This document shows positions 18,240-26,442 of a stretch of 50,967 nucleotides of DNA, one piece after another (the first letter of the stretch is position 1; each line of letters begins with the position of its first letter). Source of the DNA: Parcubacteria group bacterium. Lineage in GTDB: Bacteria; Patescibacteriota; Minisyncoccia; Portnoybacterales; UBA2143. The notes under the pieces were generated by a model. It was not told the DNA's origin and did not search any database. It saw only the letters and a list, made by a program, of their open reading frames with translations. Location of the stretch: the NCBI GenBank assembly GCA_002685955.1, contig NYYU01000041.1:1-50967 (forward strand), given 5' to 3'. Position numbers and translations under genes: made by a program.

Positions 18240-18275
18240 TTACAACCGAGGAAAAAGCGCCTCGGCTTTTTTATT
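18240..18275. repeat. metG 3'-end direct repeat copy B / terminator hairpin
   Basis: Encodes NKKAEALFPRL* of metG; partner of 17292-17327. Confidence 0.8.
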
Positions 18276-19688
18276 TCCTTTGAGCTGACTTAAGATTTTT
18301 TTTGAAGTATCAGGCATGAATGGTTCTAATAAAACGGTAATTTCTTTGATGGTGTTTAATAAACTGGAAATAACTTGGCTAAATTTCTTTTGATTATCCT
18401 TAACCAACTGCCAAGGTTTATTCTTTTCAATATATTCGTCGCAAACACCAATTAATCGCCAGATTGATTCTAATGCTTCATGAAATTTAATTTGTTTTAT
18501 GGCTTGATGATATTTGGCCTGAGTTGATTTAATTTCTGAAGACAATTCATTAGAAGATGTATTCTTTATATTTGCTTTGGCTGATAAGGTTAAGATTCGA
18601 CTAACCAGATTTCCTAAACCATTGGCCAAATCGGCATTGTATCTTTCTTCTAATCTTTTAATACTAAAATCACCATCCTGACCAAAGGCAAACTCTCGCA
18701 AAAGAAAATATCTTAACGAATCTAGGCCATACTTATCGGCTAGATGAATTGGATCAATAGCATTGCCTAAACTCTTACTCATTTTTTGACCATCAGATGT
18801 TAAAAACCCATGAACAAAAATTCTTTTAGGTGGTTTTAGTCCAACCGCTAATAATAGAGCAGGCCAGAAAATAGCATGGAACTTAACAATATCTTTAGCT
18901 ACCAAATGAAGATCAGCTGGCCAATATTGATTAAATTTTTTTTTGTTATCCTCATAACCAATAGCAGTGACATAGTTTTGCAAAGCCTCCACCCACACCC
19001 AAACATTCTGTTTTTGATCAAAAGGCAGAGGAATACCCCAAGTTACATTTTGTCGAGAAATAGAAAAGTTACCTAAATCCTGATTTATTAATGAAAGAAC
19101 TTCTTTTTTCCGCTCTTTTGGCTCAATTAATATTTTATTGTCTTTAATAAGTTTTTTTACTTGAGGCAGGAAATCAGTAAATTTGAAGAAATAATTTGTT
19201 TCTGAAATTAATTCTGGCTCTTTTTGATGATCAGGACATTTGCCATCAATTAATTCTTTTTTAGTAATAAATTTTTCACAACCGGTACAATATAGTCCTC
19301 TATATTCATCTTGGTAAATTTTATTACTTTTTTCTAATTTCAATAAGAATTTTGCTACGCCTTTTTTATGTCTTAATCCAGTAGTTCTAATAAAGTCGTC
19401 ATTAGAAATATTAAGTGTTTTCCAATTTTTTTTAAATTTTTCTACAATTCCATCAACAAACTCCTGAGGCGACTTGCCTGCCTTTTCGGCCGCACAAGCA
19501 ATCTTTTCCCCATGCTCGTCAGTACCGGTTAGAAATAAAACATCATCGCCTTTTTGCCTGTGATAACGCGCTAAAACATCGGCCGCAATGGTGGTATAAG
19601 CTGTACCAATATGAGGCGCCTGATTAGTATAATATATTGGAGTAGTGATATAGAATTTCTTTTTCATGTTATTTAACCACAACGACAA
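18240..19688 (-). CDS. metG: Methionyl-tRNA synthetase (likely start MKKKFYITTPIYY)
   Basis: TPIYYTNQAPHIGTAYTT, FLTGTDEHGEKI, zinc Cys motifs, GQKMSKSLGNAIDP. Confidence 0.97.
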   Translation of the reverse strand: MSLWLNNMKKKFYITTPIYYTNQAPHIGTAYTTIAADVLARYHRQKGDDVLFLTGTDEHGEKIACAAEKAGKSPQEFVDGIVEKFKKNWKTLNISNDDFIRTTGLRHKKGVAKFLLKLEKSNKIYQDEYRGLYCTGCEKFITKKELIDGKCPDHQKEPELISETNYFFKFTDFLPQVKKLIKDNKILIEPKERKKEVLSLINQDLGNFSISRQNVTWGIPLPFDQKQNVWVWVEALQNYVTAIGYEDNKKKFNQYWPADLHLVAKDIVKFHAIFWPALLLAVGLKPPKRIFVHGFLTSDGQKMSKSLGNAIDPIHLADKYGLDSLRYFLLREFAFGQDGDFSIKRLEERYNADLANGLGNLVSRILTLSAKANIKNTSSNELSSEIKSTQAKYHQAIKQIKFHEALESIWRLIGVCDEYIEKNKPWQLVKDNQKKFSQVISSLLNTIKEITVLLEPFMPDTSKKILSQLKGNKKAEALFPRL

Positions 19689-20343
19689 ATTCTCCTTTGA
19701 TTTTGTCTTTTTTTATTTGTTCAATTACTTGTTTAACATTGCCGCGATAAATAGTTTCAAATTTCTTGGTTAATTCCCGGCCAACCACAATTCGCAGCTC
19801 GTATTTCGTAGCTCGTAGCTCGTCTAATTCTTCTAGGCTCTTAATAATCCGGTGGGGTGATTCATAGAAAATAACTGGGTACTTAGAATTAATCACCCCT
19901 TGAAAAAATTTCTTCCTTTTCTTCTTATTAGGTGGAAAACCTAAAAAAGTAAATCTATCAACTGGAAATCCAGCAATACTTAAAATTGTTGCTAAAGCTG
20001 AAGGACCAGGCACAGGAATAATTTTCAAATTAGAAAGTCTTTCAATCAAATAACTAATTAACTTTGCCCCGGGATCACTAATTAAAGGTGTGCCGGCATC
20101 TGAAACCAAAGCTAATTTTTTATCTTGTTCTAATTGTCCTGAAATATATTTCAGTTTAGTTAATCGGCTATGCTGATGATAGCTAATAGTTGGTTTAGAA
20201 ATTTGATAATGATTTAATAATTTTCTAGTTACCCGCGTATCTTCACAAAGAATTAAATCTGCTTCTTTCAAAATTCTCAAAGCCCGAAACGAAATATCCT
20301 CAAGATGGCCAATCGGCGTCGCAATAACATATAGCTTAGACAT
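19669..20343 (-). CDS. rsmI: 16S rRNA 2'-O-ribose methyltransferase RsmI
   Basis: MSKLYVIATPIGHLEDISFRALRILKEADLILCEDTRVTRKLL, SDAGTPLISDPG, VPGPSAL. Confidence 0.96.
   Translation of the reverse strand: MSKLYVIATPIGHLEDISFRALRILKEADLILCEDTRVTRKLLNHYQISKPTISYHQHSRLTKLKYISGQLEQDKKLALVSDAGTPLISDPGAKLISYLIERLSNLKIIPVPGPSALATILSIAGFPVDRFTFLGFPPNKKKRKKFFQGVINSKYPVIFYESPHRIIKSLEELDELRATKYELRIVVGRELTKKFETIYRGNVKQVIEQIKKDKIKGEFVVVVK
19791..19824. repeat. GTAGCTCGTA-type repeat element inside rsmI
   Basis: TTCGCAGCTCGTATTTCGTAGCTCGTAGCTCGTC; related to 44899-44940. Confidence 0.7.
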
Positions 20344-20415
20344 GACTTAATTGTATACAAAAACCGCCCCTTTTGACAAGGACGGCTAGAATTAATCTCT
20401 TGAAACTAAACTGGC

Positions 20416-21429
20416 CTAAACTGTTTGCTTTTGGAAATCTTTTAAGAATTCGGCCATTGCGGCTGCTAAAGGAACAGATAAAATAATGCCTAAAATCCCG
20501 GCTAATTTAGCTCCAATTAACATTACAATAATAATAACAATTGGATTCAAGCCCACTGTTTTTTTCATCACCTGCGGAACAATAACATAGTTTTCTAATT
20601 GTTGGATAACGATATATAAGATGAGGACTAATAGAGCTAAAAAGGGTAATTGCAAAAAAGCTAATCCAACGGCCGGTAAAGCTGCTAAAATTGGACCGAT
20701 ATAAGGGATAATTTCTAAAAGTCCGGCGATTAAAGCCAAAGTAAGAGCGTATTTAACGCCTAATAAAGAAAGGCCAAGATAGGTTAAAAGACCAATAATA
20801 AGCATAAGCATTAACTGGCCCCTTAACCAGCCTCCGATTTTAACCTGAATGCGTTCGATTAAATCAGCCAGATAACGCTGATGATCGTCTGGCGTCAAAG
20901 AAACTAAAAATCTTTTAACGCCTTTTTCTTGGACTGCTAAATAAAAAGAAATAGCTAAAACAAATAAAGATGAGAATAATCCGCCAAAAATACCGATGGT
21001 CGTTACGAAAACACTTGAAGCGGCCTGGCTTAGATTACCGCTAATTTTACCTAATAAAACCTGTAAATTATCTTCTAATTCATACCCGCCCCACCATTTT
21101 TGAACGCTTGAACTTACTTTTTCTAAAACTTGTGGAAAATTAGCAGCTAATTGTTTAGTCTGCTCTGCCAAAGGAGGGAAAACTAAGGTGATTACTGTGG
21201 CCAAAATTAGAAAAAGAGCTAGGTAAATAAATATTACTCCTAGAATACGGGGCACTTTGTGCCGCTGCAGCCAACTGACCGGCCCATTAATTGCTGAAGC
21301 GATAATAACCGCTACAAAAACAATTATTAGAATGTCTCTAACCAAATACAGAAAAACTAGGCCTAGTAAAATAAGGATGATTCGAAAAATAGTAGAAGTA
21401 GAGATATTAATAGTTTCAGCTTGATTCAT
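20416..21429 (-). CDS. AI-2E family transporter (PerM-like)
   Basis: Eight or so TMs; GLLEIIPYIGPILAALPAVGLAF, VIVPQVMKKTVGLNPIVIIIVMLIGAKLAGILGIILSVPLAA. Confidence 0.92.
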   Translation of the reverse strand: MNQAETINISTSTIFRIILILLGLVFLYLVRDILIIVFVAVIIASAINGPVSWLQRHKVPRILGVIFIYLALFLILATVITLVFPPLAEQTKQLAANFPQVLEKVSSSVQKWWGGYELEDNLQVLLGKISGNLSQAASSVFVTTIGIFGGLFSSLFVLAISFYLAVQEKGVKRFLVSLTPDDHQRYLADLIERIQVKIGGWLRGQLMLMLIIGLLTYLGLSLLGVKYALTLALIAGLLEIIPYIGPILAALPAVGLAFLQLPFLALLVLILYIVIQQLENYVIVPQVMKKTVGLNPIVIIIVMLIGAKLAGILGIILSVPLAAAMAEFLKDFQKQTV

Positions 21430-22691
21430 ATTTTTAATATTTTCTCAAATTTTGTTTTATCTTTAAATGGCCCAATTAGAGCTAAATTAAGCTTATCTGG
21501 CCTAAAAATGTCTTGAGCCACCCGCTGAATATCATTTACGGTTACTGCTTCAATTTTAGCAAACTTCTGCTCTGGAGTCAAAATCTCGCCAGTTAGTAAC
21601 TCTTGAAATGTATAGAAAGAAGCTTGCTCATCAGATGCTTCTAATCCAATTAGGGCAGTCCCTTTAGTGTAATCTTTGGCTTTCCTTAATTCAGCTGGAC
21701 TGATTTTTTTCTGAGCAATCTTCTTGTACTCATCAAGGATTATTTTAATTGCCTTATCTACTCTCTGATTATCAACACCAGCCCGAGTAACCAAAAAACC
21801 AGCATCAGTATCAAGATCAATCCCAGTGCTAACATAATAGGCAAGACCTTGTCTTTCTCTAACAGAAATCCATAAGCGAGAACTCATATTGCCTCCTAAA
21901 ATTACTCCCAATAATCCTAAGGCATATTTGTCAGGATGAAAAATATCATAAGCTCTAGCACCTAGACAAAGATGAGTTTGATCAGTTTTTTTGTAATGAA
22001 TTAAAGATTGAGGCCTACCCTGTTTCTCTTTAACTGACAATTTATCCTTCACTTCACTGGTATTAATTGATTTAAAATATTTTTTAACTTTATTAATGAC
22101 CGGAGTATGATCAATTTTACCCGCTACGGCAATAATGGTGTTCTTAGAAGAATAATGTTCCTGAAGATATTTTACAAACTGCTGCCTTTTGACTTTTTTG
22201 AGTACGTCTTCTGTCCCAATGACAGACCAACCAGCTGGTTGATCACCGTACAAAAGACTAGTCCAAAGATCACCTACATATCTCATTGGTGTATCCAAAT
22301 ACATATTAAGTTCTTGAAGAATGGTCCCTTTTTCTCTATCAATTTCAACTTGTTCTATTTTTGAATTTAAATAAATATCAGATACCCAATCTAAAACTAA
22401 ATCTAAATGATTAGCATCAACCTTAGCCCAATAACCAGTAGCCTCTTCAGAAGTAAAAGCATTGTAATGACCGCCAACTTTATCCAAAGGCTCTATTACT
22501 TTTAAAGTATTGGGGTGCTTTTTGGTTCCTTTAAAAAACATATGCTCTAGAAAATGAGATAAACCATTAATATCTTTTGTTTCATACTTAGAACCAGTAC
22601 CAACCAAAACCAAAACAGTTACCGTTTTGGTTTCCTTGCCGGGGACGGTAATAATTCTTAATCCGTTTTTAAGCGTAGTTTTTTTATACAT
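21426..22691 (-). CDS. M16 family zinc peptidase
   Basis: HFLEHMFFKGTKKHP (HxxEH) and downstream M16 layout. Confidence 0.94.
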   Translation of the reverse strand: MYKKTTLKNGLRIITVPGKETKTVTVLVLVGTGSKYETKDINGLSHFLEHMFFKGTKKHPNTLKVIEPLDKVGGHYNAFTSEEATGYWAKVDANHLDLVLDWVSDIYLNSKIEQVEIDREKGTILQELNMYLDTPMRYVGDLWTSLLYGDQPAGWSVIGTEDVLKKVKRQQFVKYLQEHYSSKNTIIAVAGKIDHTPVINKVKKYFKSINTSEVKDKLSVKEKQGRPQSLIHYKKTDQTHLCLGARAYDIFHPDKYALGLLGVILGGNMSSRLWISVRERQGLAYYVSTGIDLDTDAGFLVTRAGVDNQRVDKAIKIILDEYKKIAQKKISPAELRKAKDYTKGTALIGLEASDEQASFYTFQELLTGEILTPEQKFAKIEAVTVNDIQRVAQDIFRPDKLNLALIGPFKDKTKFEKILKI

Positions 22692-23995
22692 TATAATTTA
22701 TCTTTTAAATAATCAGCTAATTCTTTAATTTTAACCCTTGTTTGCTTCATACTATCTCTGTCTCTAACCGTAACATCGTCTTTTTCTAAAGAATCAAAGT
22801 CCACCGTAACACAATAAGGAGTGCCGATTTCGTCCTGGCGGCGGTAACGTTTACCGATATTGCCATGATCATCAAACTCAGTCATAAATTCACGTTTTAG
22901 TTTATCATAGGCCTCTCGAGCCTTTTTGACTAACTCTGGTTTATTCCTTAACAATGGGAAAACAGCAACTTTATAGGGCGCCATATCAGGATGAAGTTTC
23001 AAAACAACTCTTTTCTCTCCCTTAACTTCTTCTTCCTGATAAGCCTCAACTAAAACTGCTAAAAGAGTGCGATCAAAGCCGAAGGTTGGCTCAATCACAT
23101 GAGGAATATATTTTTTACCTGTCTTTGCATCAGTGTATTCCATACTTTGGCCTGAGGCTTTTTGGTGGCTGGACAAATCATGATCAGTTCGATAGGCAAC
23201 TGCCCATAATTCATCTTTGCCAAAAGGATACTCGTAGTACATATCAATTGTTCTTTTAGAATAATGGGCCAAATCTTCTTTGGGAATCTCAACATCATGA
23301 AGTTTTCTATCATCAAGGCCAATTATTTCTGTAAATTTATGTATATAATTACGCCATTCCTCAAAAATATTTTTCCAGCTATCATTAGGTGAAATAAAAT
23401 ACTCCAATTCCATTATTTCAAATTCAATAGTCCGGAAAATAAAATTACCAGTAGTGATTTCGTTTCGAAAGGACTTACCCATTTGCCCGATCCCGAACGG
23501 GATTTTAACAACTGTAGAATTTAACACATTTTTAAAATTAACAAAAATATTTTGGGCGGTTTCAGGTCTTAAATATGTCATTACTCCTTCTTCCTCAACT
23601 GGACCAATGGTCGTTTTAAATAGTCCGCTAAAAAGCTTTTCCTCAGTAAATACCCCTCCACACTCAGGACATTTTGTTTCACTCTCCAATTTGTCCGGTC
23701 TAAATCTCTTATGACATTTCTTACACTCCACTAAAGGATCTTTAAAATTTTTAACATGGCCACTGGCATTCCAAACATCTTCTTTTAATATTACTCCTCC
23801 ATCAATACCGACCATATCCTCTCTGCCCTGAACAAAATACTTCCACCAAGCTGCCTTAATGTTATTCTTTAATTCAGCTCCTAATGGGCCGTAATCATAA
23901 GTATTAGCCAGACCACCATAAATCTCCGAACCTGGATAAATAAATCCACGCCGCTTACAAAGAGAGATAATTTTTTGCATTAAGTCTTGGGGCAT
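22691..23995 (-). CDS. glyS: Glycyl-tRNA synthetase (homodimeric class II)
   Basis: RGFIYPGSEIYGGLANTYDYGPLG, zinc CxxC, MTYLRPETAQNIFVNF, IGKRYRRQDEIGTPYCVTVDF. Confidence 0.97.
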   Translation of the reverse strand: MPQDLMQKIISLCKRRGFIYPGSEIYGGLANTYDYGPLGAELKNNIKAAWWKYFVQGREDMVGIDGGVILKEDVWNASGHVKNFKDPLVECKKCHKRFRPDKLESETKCPECGGVFTEEKLFSGLFKTTIGPVEEEGVMTYLRPETAQNIFVNFKNVLNSTVVKIPFGIGQMGKSFRNEITTGNFIFRTIEFEIMELEYFISPNDSWKNIFEEWRNYIHKFTEIIGLDDRKLHDVEIPKEDLAHYSKRTIDMYYEYPFGKDELWAVAYRTDHDLSSHQKASGQSMEYTDAKTGKKYIPHVIEPTFGFDRTLLAVLVEAYQEEEVKGEKRVVLKLHPDMAPYKVAVFPLLRNKPELVKKAREAYDKLKREFMTEFDDHGNIGKRYRRQDEIGTPYCVTVDFDSLEKDDVTVRDRDSMKQTRVKIKELADYLKDKL

Positions 23996-23998
23996 AAT

Positions 23999-25876
23999 TT
24001 AATCAACAATAATGCTGTCTTCGCTAATAATGGCTGGGTCATCGGGTAAATCTGTATCAATTGGCTCGTCTGTATCAATTAACTCTAAATCAACAAAATT
24101 ATCTAATCCAGTTACTTTAGATTGCCCGATTAATTCTACTAGATTGCCTAAATCAGCTAAGCTAGGCGTTATTGATATTTGAAAAGCTATTTGTTTAACC
24201 GGTAAAAGTACGCCCGTAGCAGACGATAAATCTCCAACTTGCCAGATTAATTGACCGGTCTGAAAATTGTATTTCAAATTACCACTGCTAGGGCTAATTT
24301 GATTAAGCCACTTAACATGAGGCGGTAAAAAGGCAACCACTCTTACCTTGCTTAAATCATTAGCTGTATTAACTAAACGCCACTTTATCGTATAAGTAGT
24401 CGTTTGTCCAACCTTAGGCGGGATGGCCCCGCTGTTTAAAAAAGTGTCGTCGTTATAGTAGCCCTGAGCCTGAAGAGTTAATTGGCTAGCTAACTTAGTG
24501 ATTGACTGACTCTGGCCGCCAATTTGGATTCTTTCTAAAGAAAGAGGTATTTCTGAAGAATCTATTTTAACTGTATTAATTATTTTAAAATTCTTATCTG
24601 AGTAATTGCTTATGGGCAAAAGATCCTTAATTTTAATTGAAAAATTAAGCTGACCTTTTTGTCGCGCTCCAAGAAATTCTAAGGCCGGTAAATTACTAGC
24701 TTTCCAGGTAATAGTTTGAGTTAAACCATCAAAAGAACCGCTCTCTGATTCCAGGCTGGCGAAATCAAGTACAGCTCCTTCCAGCTTTGAAGTGATGACT
24801 ACATTTTTAATACCAATATCAGTAGTATTTTCAAAATTAATTTGGTAATCTAGCTGCTGGCCAGTTTCAGCTATATAGTCAGTTGACTCATTGACTGTCT
24901 GAACAACAGACAAAGGTGAAAGGGAAATCTGAAGCGCCTTAACCGTTTCAGCATAAGGAATAAATTGATCATCATCAACAAGACCTATTTGGGCTTTAAA
25001 TAGCTTTACTTCGCCTCGCTCGCCCTCAATATTACCCCGAATAAAAATTTTATCCTCCTGGCCAGCCATTAAACTGTCAATGGACCAAGCGCCGTCTCGT
25101 TCTGAAAGAGACGATTCGCTTGATTGAAGATTAAAACCGGTTGGATAATCAATCCGAATTTCAAGGTCATCAAAAGAAACTTCTGCTTGATTAAGATATT
25201 TTAAAGAGAAGTCAAAAGACTGACCATCAACTAATTTCTCAGGCAGATCAAAATCAAGCAATAAAGGAACGGAAATTATATTACTGGAAAATTCGGCTTG
25301 ATTAGTGTAGCGAGAACTTAAATTGCCCGGTTGATAACTTAATTCCAGCCAAGCTTCTTTTTCCTCTCCTTTCAACCCAATAATTCTAGCTGATAGTTCA
25401 ACCTGATTTTCCTGATCTGGCTCAATATCTGGCAGATCCATGGCCTGGACTAAATCATTATCGTCAAATGGAATTGATCCTTCTGGATAATGAAAAACTA
25501 ACTGAAGATTATTCAAGGCCAACCTAGTATTATTCTTATACTTAACTATATATTTTATCTCTTCGCCGCTGACTACCCTTTCTGGCCATGCAATTTCTAA
25601 TCTAACTTTATCTTTATCAAAAGAAGTAAAACCACGCCACGTAAAAATAACAATGATGATTAAAAAAATAACTCCGGCTATAAAACCGATACTTTTTAAA
25701 GTTTTTTTCTCTCTGACCGTCAAAAGTCTGAACCTTCTTTTTTTACTGCCAGACCATTCCTCTGACAAAACTTTTTTCCTCTTTCGTTCCGGTTGAAAAA
25801 CTTCTGGTTTTTCCAATCTTTCTTCAAATTCAGTTTCAGGTTTATATAGTTTTTCTTTAAGTTTTTTTAGTTTCAT
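23999..25876 (-). CDS. Single-pass membrane protein with repeated DUF11-like extracellular Ig-like domains
   Basis: One TM near N-terminus, then repeated beta-rich YKN/LNNLQLVFHYPEG, LDYQINFENTTDIGIKNVVI modules. Confidence 0.75.
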   Translation of the reverse strand: MKLKKLKEKLYKPETEFEERLEKPEVFQPERKRKKVLSEEWSGSKKRRFRLLTVREKKTLKSIGFIAGVIFLIIIVIFTWRGFTSFDKDKVRLEIAWPERVVSGEEIKYIVKYKNNTRLALNNLQLVFHYPEGSIPFDDNDLVQAMDLPDIEPDQENQVELSARIIGLKGEEKEAWLELSYQPGNLSSRYTNQAEFSSNIISVPLLLDFDLPEKLVDGQSFDFSLKYLNQAEVSFDDLEIRIDYPTGFNLQSSESSLSERDGAWSIDSLMAGQEDKIFIRGNIEGERGEVKLFKAQIGLVDDDQFIPYAETVKALQISLSPLSVVQTVNESTDYIAETGQQLDYQINFENTTDIGIKNVVITSKLEGAVLDFASLESESGSFDGLTQTITWKASNLPALEFLGARQKGQLNFSIKIKDLLPISNYSDKNFKIINTVKIDSSEIPLSLERIQIGGQSQSITKLASQLTLQAQGYYNDDTFLNSGAIPPKVGQTTTYTIKWRLVNTANDLSKVRVVAFLPPHVKWLNQISPSSGNLKYNFQTGQLIWQVGDLSSATGVLLPVKQIAFQISITPSLADLGNLVELIGQSKVTGLDNFVDLELIDTDEPIDTDLPDDPAIISEDSIIVD

Positions 25877-25899
25877 ATAATTTCTAACGGGGCATAGTT

Positions 25900-26439
25900 C
25901 TATTTTACCAGATGATTAACTCTTTGTAAAAAATATTTTGAATTTAATTCTTCTTTTAGAAAAGATTCAATAAAACAAACTGGATCTTTTTGCTCACAAC
26001 CATAGCCTAAGAATTCTAACAATCTGTTTTCAAAATTGTTAATAATAGTCTTGATCGGCTGGTTGGGCCGGTTAAATTCTTGAAGGCTATTTAACAATAA
26101 CGGCCAAATATTAATATCTTTTTCTGAATCAGAAATTAATTTATCAATTAATTCAGATAAATAATAGCTGGCCGCTAATGAAGATAAATCTTGATGAAGA
26201 TAAGAAAATCCTTCAATGGTTTCGGCGCCAGTGATAATATCCAACCCCCGACCAGGCGCAATCATTAAATGATTATGAAGAAAAAGTTCAAGATGTCCTT
26301 TAAGTTTAGCTTGGTTTTTTCTAACTGATTTAGCTTTTACTAAAATTTTACCGAAATCTTCGGTGTAGATAGTCAGCAAGCGATCAGCTTCGCCTAAGTT
26401 TGCTTTTTTGATAATAATACCTTGAGTTTTTAAAAGCAT
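25900..26439 (-). CDS. recO: DNA repair protein RecO, short form
   Basis: TQGIIIKKANLGEADRLLTIYTEDFGKILVKAKSVRK. Confidence 0.92.
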   Translation of the reverse strand: MLLKTQGIIIKKANLGEADRLLTIYTEDFGKILVKAKSVRKNQAKLKGHLELFLHNHLMIAPGRGLDIITGAETIEGFSYLHQDLSSLAASYYLSELIDKLISDSEKDINIWPLLLNSLQEFNRPNQPIKTIINNFENRLLEFLGYGCEQKDPVCFIESFLKEELNSKYFLQRVNHLVK

Positions 26440-26442
26440 ACT

